From positions 1 through 64,000 of the forward strand of contig MU277756.1 of NCBI GenBank assembly GCA_022385805.1: a DNA stretch of 64,000 bases, read 5' to 3'. The translations under genes were made by a program, and so were the position numbers. Under the pieces are notes generated by a model. It was given only the letters and a program-made list of their open reading frames with translations. It was not told where the DNA came from and searched no databases. How positions within the stretch are numbered: position 1 is the stretch's first letter; each line of letters begins with the position of its first letter. The stretch is from Pilatotrama ljubarskyi. Lineage: Eukaryota; Basidiomycota; Agaricomycetes; Polyporales; Polyporaceae. This document shows positions 23,401-34,304 of this stretch, piece after piece.

Positions 23401-25427
23401 CAGCGTGCGCCATGCGCAACGGCCATGCGCAAGCAAACCGTCCTCACGGGGCTAACCTCGGAGTCTTGCTCAAGGGCGATGGATATCGTCTACATATCAT
23501 ATCCCCACCAAGTGAGTACTCTTTTCGATGGGTGGGCAGGGTCACGATGCACTGTCATCTCAGGAAATCGGGCGAGCTACCACTGACTCGGGATATGCAA
23601 TTCACAGGCATGGAAGAGAGATTGACCGGAGAGGCGTTCTGCTCCTTACCAAGATTTTCTGGGCGGCACTGCGCCGCACCTATCTAGCAGACCCAGAGTT
23701 GTAGTAAGCCAACTTGGACTGTGCAGTCTCTCCTCCTCCATACGCTTCGTCAGCAGCTCTCGCACACGTAAGACGTCGAAAGCTCGAGGGCTTGCAGCGA
23801 CAGGTGCTTAGGCAGCACCGTTTTGACAGCATGTTGCGACCCTGAACTGATGGGATGTGATGGAGGGAGTTTGACGCGCTAGATTTGCTTCCGCGGCACT
23901 AGTTTACGTTAGGGGGTATTTCCTCCGGTGAGTCTGGGTCTGCATGCAGAAGCTGAGTTTTGTCAGATTGGAGCCGGAGGCCTTTGTCCGTCACACGCCT
24001 GAGGCCGGTGAATCAGGACTAGCTTGCATGGCTGCCCCGGCCTCGCCATCACTTTGAAAGTCGCTGCTCGTCCTTTCCCAGTCCGATCAATGTAGCAGTT
24101 GTTCAAGTCGACAACCTCTGCTGCGTCATAGGTAAGTACTCGGCGCATGTCGTTCATGCTGCGCTAGCTAGACTTTATGTGGTAACGGTACGTTAAGACC
24201 AGATGATGGTGAGGAGCAACTGTTCGGGGGTTATGGAGCTCGAGCAGAGGCTCGAGAGCTTGGAGGCCGAGCCGGATCATGCATGCTACTCGTAGTTGGC
24301 ATGACGGCGGCGTTTCCGCCGTCTATCTCTGTCACTTGTCTCCGAGCCGCTGGCAGCTGTGAGACTGTGCGTCTGGACCGTCTCGCTCAGATGCCTCCGG
24401 AGTCGTATCGGCAAAGCGACGCTCGCGAACTCACTCACTCTGCAAACTGACCCTGAAACAGATTGCGACCCGATGTGTCTCGAAGCATCATGTTGCTCCG
24501 ATACTGCAGGACGAATCAACGAACTCAAGGTGAAGAAAAGTACTGTATGTGATAGTCGCTCGCGTGGCATTGGTCGAGTATAGATGAGACCAACCTAAAT
24601 GTGACAGATAGATTTGCGGTAACCGCCCGTAGGCGCGCATGCGGTCTTCGACGTCACCTTGTACCATCGACCCGAGTCGAATCAGTCCATTACGGCAGCG
24701 TCCGCTTGTCTACATTGCGAGGGTGAGGACTTGCGCATTCTTGCTCGAGCTTGGGCGGACAATCTAACGCTGGTTGATAAGCTCAGAAATTGAACAAATG
24801 GGGTCATGATGTTTCCCGGTGCGCACCGGCAATGTGCTGGGGTGCTGTCACTGCGGTGCCGCTGCCAGCGGTGACAGTGTCTCCGACCGACTGTGGTACG
24901 GAGGGTACGCGCCCAGAACCGGCCGTTATCCTCGATACTTCGAGAGTTCACCAGCTCCAATCCATTGTTCGCAGTGCCAGTCTCACGCGGCGGTCATCCG
25001 GTGGTGTGTAGATTACCCGATGTCGTCGCTTGTCGCTCATGGTATCCAGTAGAATTCAAGGTCAAGACCGATCTTCGACATATCGCCCTGGCTCACGACA
25101 TGATTCTCCGCCCTTGACATGGTCGATCTGACAGGTGGAAACATTGGCCAGCCGACAAGTTGCCCAGAGAGGAGAAACAATGGGTTAACTCGAACACAGA
25201 AGTTCACGAATTTTCGTGCACTCCGTGGTCTGCGGGATCAAGCACAGTGACATCGCTTTACTCCGTCTGATACGCCCAGGCGATGTGTCAGTCAACTCTG
25301 GCGTGCTCCGAAGTCCCAGGGTCGGGCTGACGGCGTGAATCCCGGAGTCGCTTGTCGAGGGCACAAAGTTTGCAGGTCGCGGCCGCGCTTGTGTTCGATG
25401 GCGCTGCGCAGGAGGTGAGCCTCAGTG
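20488..25427. other. Gene-poor 4.9-kb region
   Basis: Many short frames occur on both strands but none shows a full domain or a chain of phase-matched exons. One F-box-like fragment (22715-23065) is listed separately. Frames such as 23295-23687 (plus, 130 aa) and 24286-24570 (minus, 94 aa) have no recognisable motif. Likely a graveyard of decayed genes plus spacer. Confidence 0.45.
22715..23065 (+). pseudogene. Decayed F-box-like fragment
   Basis: A plus-strand frame contains RRKRKKGPMPGVAELPLEML, which resembles the basic lead and first helix of the local F-box family (compare NKRKKGK and LPPELFTE in gene 1). The rest of the F-box and the LPPCP hallmark cannot be followed, and frames stop soon after. 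I take it as a broken relative; a chance match is possible. Confidence 0.3.
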
Positions 25428-25435
25428 CATAAATA
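25428..25435 (+). promoter_or_regulatory. TATA-like box of tandem-pair gene A
   Basis: CATAAATA lies 116-123 bases before the ATG at 25551, a normal spacing for a fungal TATA box plus leader. Confidence 0.5.
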
Positions 25436-25480
25436 CTGCGGCCTCTGCACCCCAGTCTGCATCGACTCATCCTCCTCTCC

Positions 25481-25550
25481 CAGCTACCAGCTACCAGCTA
25501 GCAGCACTACCAGCTCTATCAGCACTACCAGCTCTACCAGCTCTATCAGG
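25481..25550 (+). repeat. Short tandem repeat in the 5' leader of gene A
   Basis: About 70 bases built from variations of ACCAGCT and ATCAGC run right up to the start codon of gene A. The unit changes between 6 and 9 bases. Gene B has no counterpart. Confidence 0.7.
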
Positions 25551-28004
25551 ATGCTCAACGTTCACGCTGAGAAGACCGCTGTTCCTCAGGCTCCCGCTGT
25601 CTCTGAGGAGCGGGAGTCCGTGCGGGAGGTCGCTCGGGAGACGACCACCATCTCGCTACCGTCGTTCAAAGCCGTCGGCGTCCATGTTCTTCAGAGCATC
25701 TTTGCGCTGATCCGCATTGCGAGTAAGTACATGCGCCGATCTCCCTCCCGATGCACGCATACTCACTCCCTCGACAGGGTGGAAGACGGACAACATGATG
25801 GGCTTGGACTACCGTCGCACTCGGGAGTTGCCATACGGTACGTGGAAGTAGTGGTGCATATCTGGCTATCTCGGAGCTTACTCGTATTCGCATAGGTCTG
25901 AAAGTCGATCATGACCTCTTCTCCGAAAATATGGATGAGATCATCCGCGAGACGTTTGGTACCTCTGAGGAGGCCTCGAAGGCAGTCTCGGAGGCCAAGC
26001 AGATCCTGGGCACCATTGTCCACGCCGAAAACGAGACCCAGCCTATCCTCGACGCTCTCAAGCGGGCCCACGACCTCAAGCGCCAGGTTCTTATCGGAAT
26101 GGGCGCAATCAGGCATGCCGCGGTCAGCTTCAACGTGAAGCCGAAGGGTCATCCCGATGTTGTCCATACCTTCGAGCTCTCCGCCCAGGACGACACCTTC
26201 TCTGTCTCATGGCCGGCACACTTTGGCAAGGGGCTCTTCGCGGCGGCGATGCGGGCCGCGCAGATTCTGCGCGACGCCGACGAGGATCCGGGCTTCAACG
26301 ACTTTATCGTACGTACATGGCTCTCTAGTCCTCCCTACTCGTCCTAACCACCTTATCTAGGCGTTCCACGTCGCTTACAAGCGTATCATGGACGGCGAAC
26401 CCTTCGTCGAGGCGAAGATTGGCGCGCGCTTCCTGGGCACGGTCGGCTTTAGGGAGCACTCGCAGTCGTACGCCAGTCTCACAGACCCTGGTGAGGGCCA
26501 TCTCTTCGGTACGACCCGCCGCAACCGCTGGTTGGCTGGTTCCATTGTGCACAACGAACGTAAGTCCGCGTCTCTCCTCTTCTTCTACTACTTACTAATC
26601 ACTTCTTGGCAGACCTCGAGCGCCCGAAGGGTCTCCCGCGCAGTCAGATCGAGTCGTACCGCACTCCGGAGGTCTTCGAGTTCGCCTGCGTGCGTCTGCA
26701 CGTCGGCGACCAGGCGCCCACCACCGCCTACGTCGGCCGCTTCCCGCACACCTCGCGCTCGCGCAACTTCGACCACGAGTTCCTCACCGCCGCGAACATC
26801 GTCAAGGCCGCGCTGAACCGCTTCTTCGACCTCGGTGCCGCCGAGTGCAAGATCAGCATGGACGACCTCACGACGTCGCAGATGCTCAAGTACATGCGCG
26901 CCCTCGCCACCGTCCCGCGCAAGCGCCTCCAGTACCTCTCCGCAGCCTTCAACATCAACCCCGCCAGCGGCTCAATCACCGACGACGCGGTCGAGGGCGG
27001 CCCCGTCCGTCTCTCCACGCCCTTGGAGATCGGCCGTCGCGGTATCCAGCTCGCAGCGCAGGGCGGCTTCGACAAGGTTACCTTCGACGGCGCTGCGGAC
27101 GCCTACCCGTCGGTTCCTGTCATCAAGCAGTTCTCGTTCGCGGAGGCTCTCGAGCTGGTGCACGAGGCGCACTCCGTCGGACTCACCACGTACATGTCTG
27201 CTGGCTTCACTTTCAAGAACATCAAGGTACGTACTCTAGCGACGTCGTCGGCAACGCATGATCGCTCACCGTTCATAATAGGACGCCATCTACACCGGTG
27301 TTGACGGCATTGGCCTCGGTGGTGCGCAGATCCTGCGGTACATGGACAAGAACACCGGCATGCACGGGCCATACGTAAGTCCCCGCGGCGCACTCACGTG
27401 AACGATCGCTGACAGATACTCTATAGACCGAGGAGAACATCGACCGTATCAAGGTCGAGCGCGAGGACGCCGAGAAGAGCGTGCGTGGCCGCGGTGCGCT
27501 CCTCCTCGCGCGTCTCGACCAGATGCACTTCGAGGGCTCCCTCACCGAGGACGAGGCCGCCATCCGCATCCCTCTTTACCACGCTCTCCTCAAGCAGGAC
27601 GTCCCCGAGGTCGAGCGCATCCTGAAGGATGAGCCTGCTGCGGCGAAGGTGCTCGCCATCTTCCACGACGGCGAGATGCCATACGTCGGCCGGGCACGTC
27701 GTATCCTCCGCTCCGAGTCGCCGGTGCTGCGCAAGGGCGCGGCGGACGACGCGACTTGGACCAAGTTCGCGCGTATGTTGCAGGAGAAGGTCGCTGCGAA
27801 GGACGAGGAGGGCCTCCAGGAGCAGTACCGGGAGCCCCTCTGGACCAGGATTCGCGCCGGTTACCGCAAGGCGATCGGCGACGACAAGATTGGCGAGCGG
27901 AAGAAGGTAAGCATCGATGTTGTCATCGTGCAGGCTGCTCGTACTGACTGAACATCGAATTGCAGTACTTCCAGGGCGAGCCACACTACGCATTGAAGAT
28001 CTGA
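25551..28004 (+). CDS. Unrecognised large protein, tandem-pair gene A (689 aa)
   Basis: Eight exons (25551-25722, 25778-25837, 25896-26308, 26361-26559, 26613-27226, 27282-27374, 27427-27906, 27966-28004) all join in phase. I do not recognise the family. No signal peptide or clear TM segment. Residues about 65-280 are mixed alpha/beta. Residues about 300-515 alternate strands and helices with GGFDKVTFDGAADAYPSV, LVHEAHSVGLTTYMSAGF and GVDGIGLGGAQILRYMD, which suggests a TIM-barrel-like fold (inference from pattern only). Residues about 520-689 are charged and helical, ending KKYFQGEPHYALKI. A paralogue with the same intron positions lies 3.15 kb downstream on the same strand. The amino-terminal third differs strongly between copies while the rest is nearly the same. 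Confidence 0.85.
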
Positions 28005-31000
28005 ATGGTCGAACGTATCTTGTACTTGTTGTGCCTTGTCTTGATTCCTGTTGTAATCTTCCTAATCCTTCCTCTCGTATAGCGCTCTAGAGAGCCCACT
28101 CCTTCCCACTTATCCACTGTCGTATAGACCTCACTCCTTTCTCTTGCATATTGTCCTAGATCGCTCCAAGTCATCCATCCTCTCATTCACTGCTAGTTCT
28201 AGAAGTATGGTCTGTTGTATACGAGTAGAGATCACTCCTTTATATAACACTCATATTTACCTCCTCGCAAACATAGCCTGCGGGCTCTCGGTCGCCGCGT
28301 GGTGCAATAGAAGATCCAGCGAACGCAAAGCCTCTCCGATATCGCTAGTAAGCTATAGTACCATACGACTTCGGACGAGACACCGAGGAGAGGTCCTCTC
28401 CCGCTTGTCCCCAGACAGGGTCACAGGGTGAACCTGGCCGTGCCTTTGACCTGTGTTGTGTTGCTCTGGAGGAGTCCTGTCTCTGCTCACCACTCATCCT
28501 GCACGATCAATCTCCAGCTCCTCAAGGCACAGCTTGAGCGTATACGACGTCGAGGAGAACAGCGTTGGGCTCACTCGCTTCAAGAATATGTCGCTGCTGA
28601 CCATTCTGCGAAAAGCGAGCAACAGTACGAACATCATCCCGACGTGCTCTGATGAGCCAGGGTCGGCGCATAACTTCACGAGCCCGACATCCTCTGACCC
28701 TGTACCTGCTGCATACGTATGCATGACCTAAATACTGGATGTCGAGTGCCTACGACGACTCGGAGGCGGATTGAATGGATCGGATGCAGTGGGAGGTTGT
28801 GGCTGAGCGCTGAAAGTATAGGCGCCCGTGGCTAGTAGGCTAACCGGATCTCGCCAATACTGCTTGTGGACTTGCCCGCCAATAAAAACACTGTCCTGCC
28901 CCGCTCGCTGCGGCCGCCATTCGATATCCTTCAGAGGTACCGTGATACCGAAATCACGAATCTTCGCTTTGTTACACTTGTTTGCTACTCTATTGTAGTA
29001 TGACGGCCTAGGGATGTTCCTTCAGTGGCTGCAACTTGGACGCCGGTCGTCCCAGTCGCGGGGGTGAGTGAAACACCCGCTATGTATCCACATTCCGCTT
29101 ATGATGCATGGCTCACAACTAGCCTATATCTGAAGCTATCTCAGCATTTGAAATGCTCTAGAATGCGAGATCAATTGACACGCAAGAACCCACTATAGAG
29201 GAAGGCAACTGGATGTGACGACACAGGACATCGAACGCCGGTCGAATTCGACTAAAAGTAGGAAGCACGATACATGAGTCAAACTAGTGAATTTTGGAGC
29301 AGGACACACCGGCAGGCGTGTTTCTTACGCAGCTCAATATCTTCCGGGGCCCAAATACGGGCGCCAGAACGTCTCTGGATCTGCACCTGCGCACGTAGAG
29401 GCTATGAGCACCTTCGTTTGCACAAGGCAGCAGCGTTTTCTACGTCGCCTTGCCCATGCGGCTTGCGGTAGCTCGGTAGAGAGCATCGCGCACAAGGATA
29501 TGCTTGTCACCATATTGTGCCAGTGAGTCCTCTTTAGGATGGCTGACTGTCCGAACACTTATTCACCGCCGGACCTCCGCCGAGGTGCTCATCGCTTTTA
29601 GCTGGAGTGCGAGAGCGGCACTCATCAAGGCGATCGCGCCGGGAGCTGTCTGGAGCTATGATGCGGTTCTTTAGAACAAGGAGCTCCAAATTCTACGAGG
29701 TGAAGAGCAGATGTCAACGAACCTAGGACCTTCCTTGGATCGTTATTGGTAAGCTACTTCATCTCAGTGCATGGGTCGTAGGGATGCTGACATACCTTCA
29801 GCGTATAGCCACGCAATTATACGACCCTCGGATCTTCTTCAAACGTATATGTCAACGAATACGAAGCACTGCATCGCTTTCGGAAGATCTCCGCACGGCC
29901 CCTACCGTCACTTATTCGATCCTGCCCTTTGCGTTCGACGATTCGTACGTTCGACTGTCCTAGGATCGCCTACCGCTTTTCTCTCGTCACACCTGACGTT
30001 CGACTGTCCAGTCCAAGTGACAGTGCCGCCTTCGAGAAGACAAGCCTTCGGCTTGGACGCTCATAGAGGTGCACACTGGGTCCCCCTTCTTGCCTCCAGC
30101 TTGCCGAGCTTGTAATCCTGATCCTCTCGATCAAGTATATACGGCACGATATGCAGGCATGCTATGCATTCGCGCCCCTTCTCATTTCCGTTCTAGCGGT
30201 GTGGTTCTCCGATGGCGCGGGTCGGTCCAGACTTATCGCTTCGCTCCGCCGGCGGTTCTGCCAACATGCTCACAAAGGATTCAAGAAGCCACCCAGCCGG
30301 CCCTCATCCCTCAATACCTCCCTAGTTGTGCGGGGTCGCAGCGCGATGTCTTTGTCCGACGAAACTGCAGCCCTACTCGAGATATACGGAGCCGGGTGCG
30401 TGCGTTCGTGTGCAGGAGGCTACGAGCTTGAGGCATTGAATTCTGCTCGTTATGGGTCCCATGTGCAGGTATGCAGATCGATACGTAGGGATCATTAATG
30501 CGGGTCGACTGTCTCTCGACCGCGCGCTACTCTTTTCAGACCTGCGTGGATCCAGCAGTGGCTGGCTTTGGTTTCTCCACTGGCGGTTCAGTTTGAACCA
30601 TTACTGCCGCTCGAACACGTTCATTCGGTGCTACAACAATGTGCGTACTTGCGCAGCTGCCGCGGCGTATGGTCGAGACATCGCCATAGACAACTGCAAC
30701 GAAGGGTGTAGCGTCAACGAACCGCTATTTAAGGGGGTGACTTGTACGGTAAGCACCCCGTTTCCTCATCTACATCGCCGCCGCCGCCCAAGCCTTACAC
30801 ATGCAAAGTAGAGTCAACGGTGCGTTCTGTCCGGATTGCGGCTCTGTGCAGTCGGTGACTGCCGGTTATTCTCAAGCAGCAGACGAAGGCGTCGTCGGGG
30901 TAGTAAGTCCGGCTCAACATGCTCGAGATGTTACCACGAGCTCGAGCTGGCTTGTCGACTTCCCTACCCCCTCGCCCTCGCCCACACCCCCGTCTCCGTC

Positions 31001-31158
31001 TTCTCCCTCACCTGGCGCTCTCGCAGCTGTAAGAAGGATAAGGACCCTTGCTACGGCATGTCCCCCTGCCAGGTAGGAAAGAATCGGCGGTGTTTGCCCA
31101 TCGCGCTCACCGTCTTCGCATGCGATGCAGCTCGCTTTCCTCCATACGCGTCGAGAAC
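28005..31158. other. 3.15-kb spacer between tandem-pair genes
   Basis: No gene I can support. Short frames occur on both strands. Around 30540-31130 the plus strand has small Cys-rich fragments (for example CAAAAAYGRDIAIDNCNEGC) in different frames that I could not join in phase; they may be remains of a decayed small gene. The end of the region must hold the promoter of gene B. Confidence 0.4.
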
Positions 31159-33616
31159 ATGGCTTCTTCTGAGAGGCCGTCTACCTTGGAGGACCGTGAA
31201 GCCGTCACCATCTCGTCACCCAAGTTCAAGCGTGTCGCGCTCCTTGCTCTCCAGAAGAATCTTCTCCTGCTTCGCATTGCAAGTGAGTCCAGACCACCGT
31301 ATTTTCTGCCTCTTACCTCCCCCTTCCCATTGATGAAACATATGCTCACGCTATTGGTAGAGTGTAAGGTGGACTGCACGAAGGGTCGGGAATTCAGTCG
31401 CGCTCAAGTTATGCCGTGTGGTATGCGAGCTGCATACTGCATTCACTTCTCATCTGTGGCTTACCCCGAATATGCAGCTACGAACGTCAACCCCGAGGAA
31501 GCCGTCTCAGGCCTGCATGCCATGATAGAGGATACCTTTGCGACTTCTTCGGGCTGTGCCACCGACTCGAACCTGGAAGCTGAGGAGATCCTGAATGTCA
31601 TTCTTCGCGCTGAGAACAACACTCAGGAAATCCTCAAAGCTCTAGTTCGGGCTCATGCTCTACACTGCCGGACTCTTGAGCAGATGGGCGCCACAAAGTA
31701 CGCGGTGCTGAATCTCAATGCAATGCCGAACGGCCCGGACGACAGCTACGCGTTTGAGCTCACCGCGCACGATACAGACATATTTACTATATCCTGGCCG
31801 ACGCGTCTAGGCAAGCGCTTTTTGGAGGCAGCTATGAACGCCGCGCAGTCGCTGCGTGAGGCCGAGGAAGACCCGGGATTCAATGATTTCATCGTATGTC
31901 TGCAGTCAATCCACGAAAACGCCCCCTCATGTTGATGATTATCTACTGTCAGGCGTTCCACCTGGCATACAGGGACATCATGGAGTCTGGAGCCCTGCTC
32001 GAGGCGAAGACCTCTATGCGTTTTCTGGGAACGATCGGCTTCAGGGAGCATTCGCAAACCTACGTCAGCCTCACGGATCCTGGGGAGGGGCATATTTTTG
32101 GTACTACACGGCACTCCCGTTGGATGACTGGTGCCATTGTGCATAACGAACGTGCGATTGCGTCAATCCATCTTTTGTTCGTATCTGTGTCTAACCATAT
32201 TCTGACAGATCTGGAGCGGCCGAAGGGCATCCCGCGCAGTCAGATAGAGTCCTATCGCATACCCGAGATCGTGGATTTCGCCTGCGTGCGGCTTCACGTC
32301 GGAGCGCAGGCTCCGACCACCGCCTATGTTGGCCGCTTTCCGCACGTCTCGCCTAGCGGAAATTTCGAGCACGAGTTCCTTGCCGCTGTCAACTCCGCCA
32401 AGGCTTTGCTGAGCAAGTTCTTCGATCTAGGCGCGGCGGAATGCAAGATCAGCATGGAGGACCTAACGACGTCGCAGATGCTCAAGTACATGCGCGCCCT
32501 GGCCACGGTGCCGCGCATGCGGCTGCAGTACCTCTCCGCCGCCTTCAACATCCACCCGGACAGCGGGTCAATTATAGACGATGCCATCAGCGGCAGCCCT
32601 GTCCAACTCTCCACGCCTATGGATATCTGTCGTCGCGGAATACAGCTCGCAGCAGAAGGCGGCTTCGACAAGGTTACTTTCGACGGGGCCTCGGATACCT
32701 ATCCGTCGGTCCCAATAATCAAACAGTTATCATTTGCCGATGCTCTCGCGCTGGTGCACGAAGCGCACTCTGTTGGCTTAGTCACATACATGTCTGCAGG
32801 CTTCACATTCAAGAACATCAAGGTACGTGCTCTAGCGACGTCATCGGTTCATTGTCGGTGTGTGATAGCTCACCGGTGCGGTCGATCTTGGCAGGACGCG
32901 GTCTACACCGCTGTGGACGGTATTGGGCTTGGCGGGGCACAGATCTTGCGGTGCATGGACAAGAAGACCGGTATGCACGGACCCTACGTAAGCCTCCGTG
33001 GTGTACTCGGCGAAATTAAGCGTTGACAGATCCTCCAGACCGAAGAAAACATTGATCGCATCAAGGTCGAACGTGAGGACGCCGAGAAGAGCGTGCGGGG
33101 GCGTGGAGCGCTGCTTCTCGCCCGTCTCGACCAGATGCACTTCGAGGGGTCTCTCACCGAAGCCGAGGCGGCCATCCGAATCCTGCTCTACCACGCACTT
33201 CTCCAGCAGGACGTCGTGGAAGTGGAGCGCATCCTGAGCGAGGAGCCTGAGGCGGGAATGATCCTCTCCATCTACCATGACGGGGAGCAGCCGTACGTCG
33301 GTCGGGCCCGTCGCATCCTCCGCTCTGAGGCGCCGCTCCTGCGCATGGGCGCAGCGGACGACCCGGTCTGGGCCAAGTTTGCGCGGACCTTGCGGGACAA
33401 GGTCGCCGTGAAGGACGAGGTCGGCCTCCAAGAGCTGTACCAGGAGCCTACTTGGACTAGCATTCGTGCCGCTTATCGCCAGGCCATCGGCGATGACAAA
33501 GTCGGGGATCGCAAGAAGGTGGGCGTTATTGGCATTGCCGCTCTGTCCGCTCATGCTGACTGAGCTTTGGATCGCAGTACTTCCAGGGTGAACCGTGCTA
33601 CGCCTTGAAGATGTGA
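31159..33616 (+). CDS. Unrecognised large protein, tandem-pair gene B (674 aa)
   Basis: Eight exons (31159-31282, 31361-31420, 31478-31893, 31953-32151, 32209-32822, 32895-32987, 33039-33518, 33578-33616). Exons 2, 4, 5, 6, 7 and 8 have exactly the same length as in gene A, so the two are direct duplicates. From exon 4 on the proteins are very similar (for example KISMEDLTTSQMLKYMRALA, GGFDKVTFDGASDTYPSV, KKYFQGEPCYALKM). Exons 1-3 differ a lot; the first 65 residues share little beyond the spacing, and gene B has extra Cys residues there. No signal peptide is seen. Family and function not recognised. Confidence 0.85.
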
Positions 33617-34304
33617 TTGCGAAGTGCCTTGGGTACGTTTTGCTCGTTGTGATCCCAGTTGCAAACGATGTGCGCGGCCTGGATCGCCCCTAGCTACCGT
33701 TGAGACTCTGTTCACTTGGTATGGGCTGTTCCCGCCGCCGCGTATCTCTTGAGTGCTGAGTAGCTCGGGGTTCCGTTCTTCATCCCATGCATCATCTCTT
33801 GTACACGCCGATTTCTCATCCCTTCCTTGCCCGTCTCCCTACCTCCGTTCGGCTTTTCGGACAATGGACTCAGAATTGTCTTCGCCATCACGCTGGCCGC
33901 ATCTCAGTACTCAGTAGCGAGTCATGTTCAAGGACACATCCGCCTTTCACCCATCTACCTATTGACCATATGTTGTAGGCCACGGAGCACTCTGCGGATT
34001 CCGCATACCGGGTCTCCGTACGCTGGAACGTGTGGGTGAGGCCAACCCAAGGGATCGGCCGTTCAGTCTAAGTTTTCCATGAAGAGACGAAGAGCCTCAG
34101 CGGACGTCTGAAGTTCACACGTCTCTCAGTTTTTTGAGTCAGGGTTGCTCAGAGTTCATCAAGTTTTACTTATACAATGTCAAGACGTGCCGCGACTTCT
34201 TGCGAGAGAACGCTCGAATTTACAGCTGTATGCAAGGCGGGGCGTACCTGCGCGGCAAGCACCTCCCGCCGGCGTTCACGGAACCCGCTGGTAGGTCAGA
34301 ACCA
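33617..34304. other. Intergenic between convergent genes
   Basis: About 690 bases between the stops of gene B and LPMO 2; no coding signal on either strand. Confidence 0.5.
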
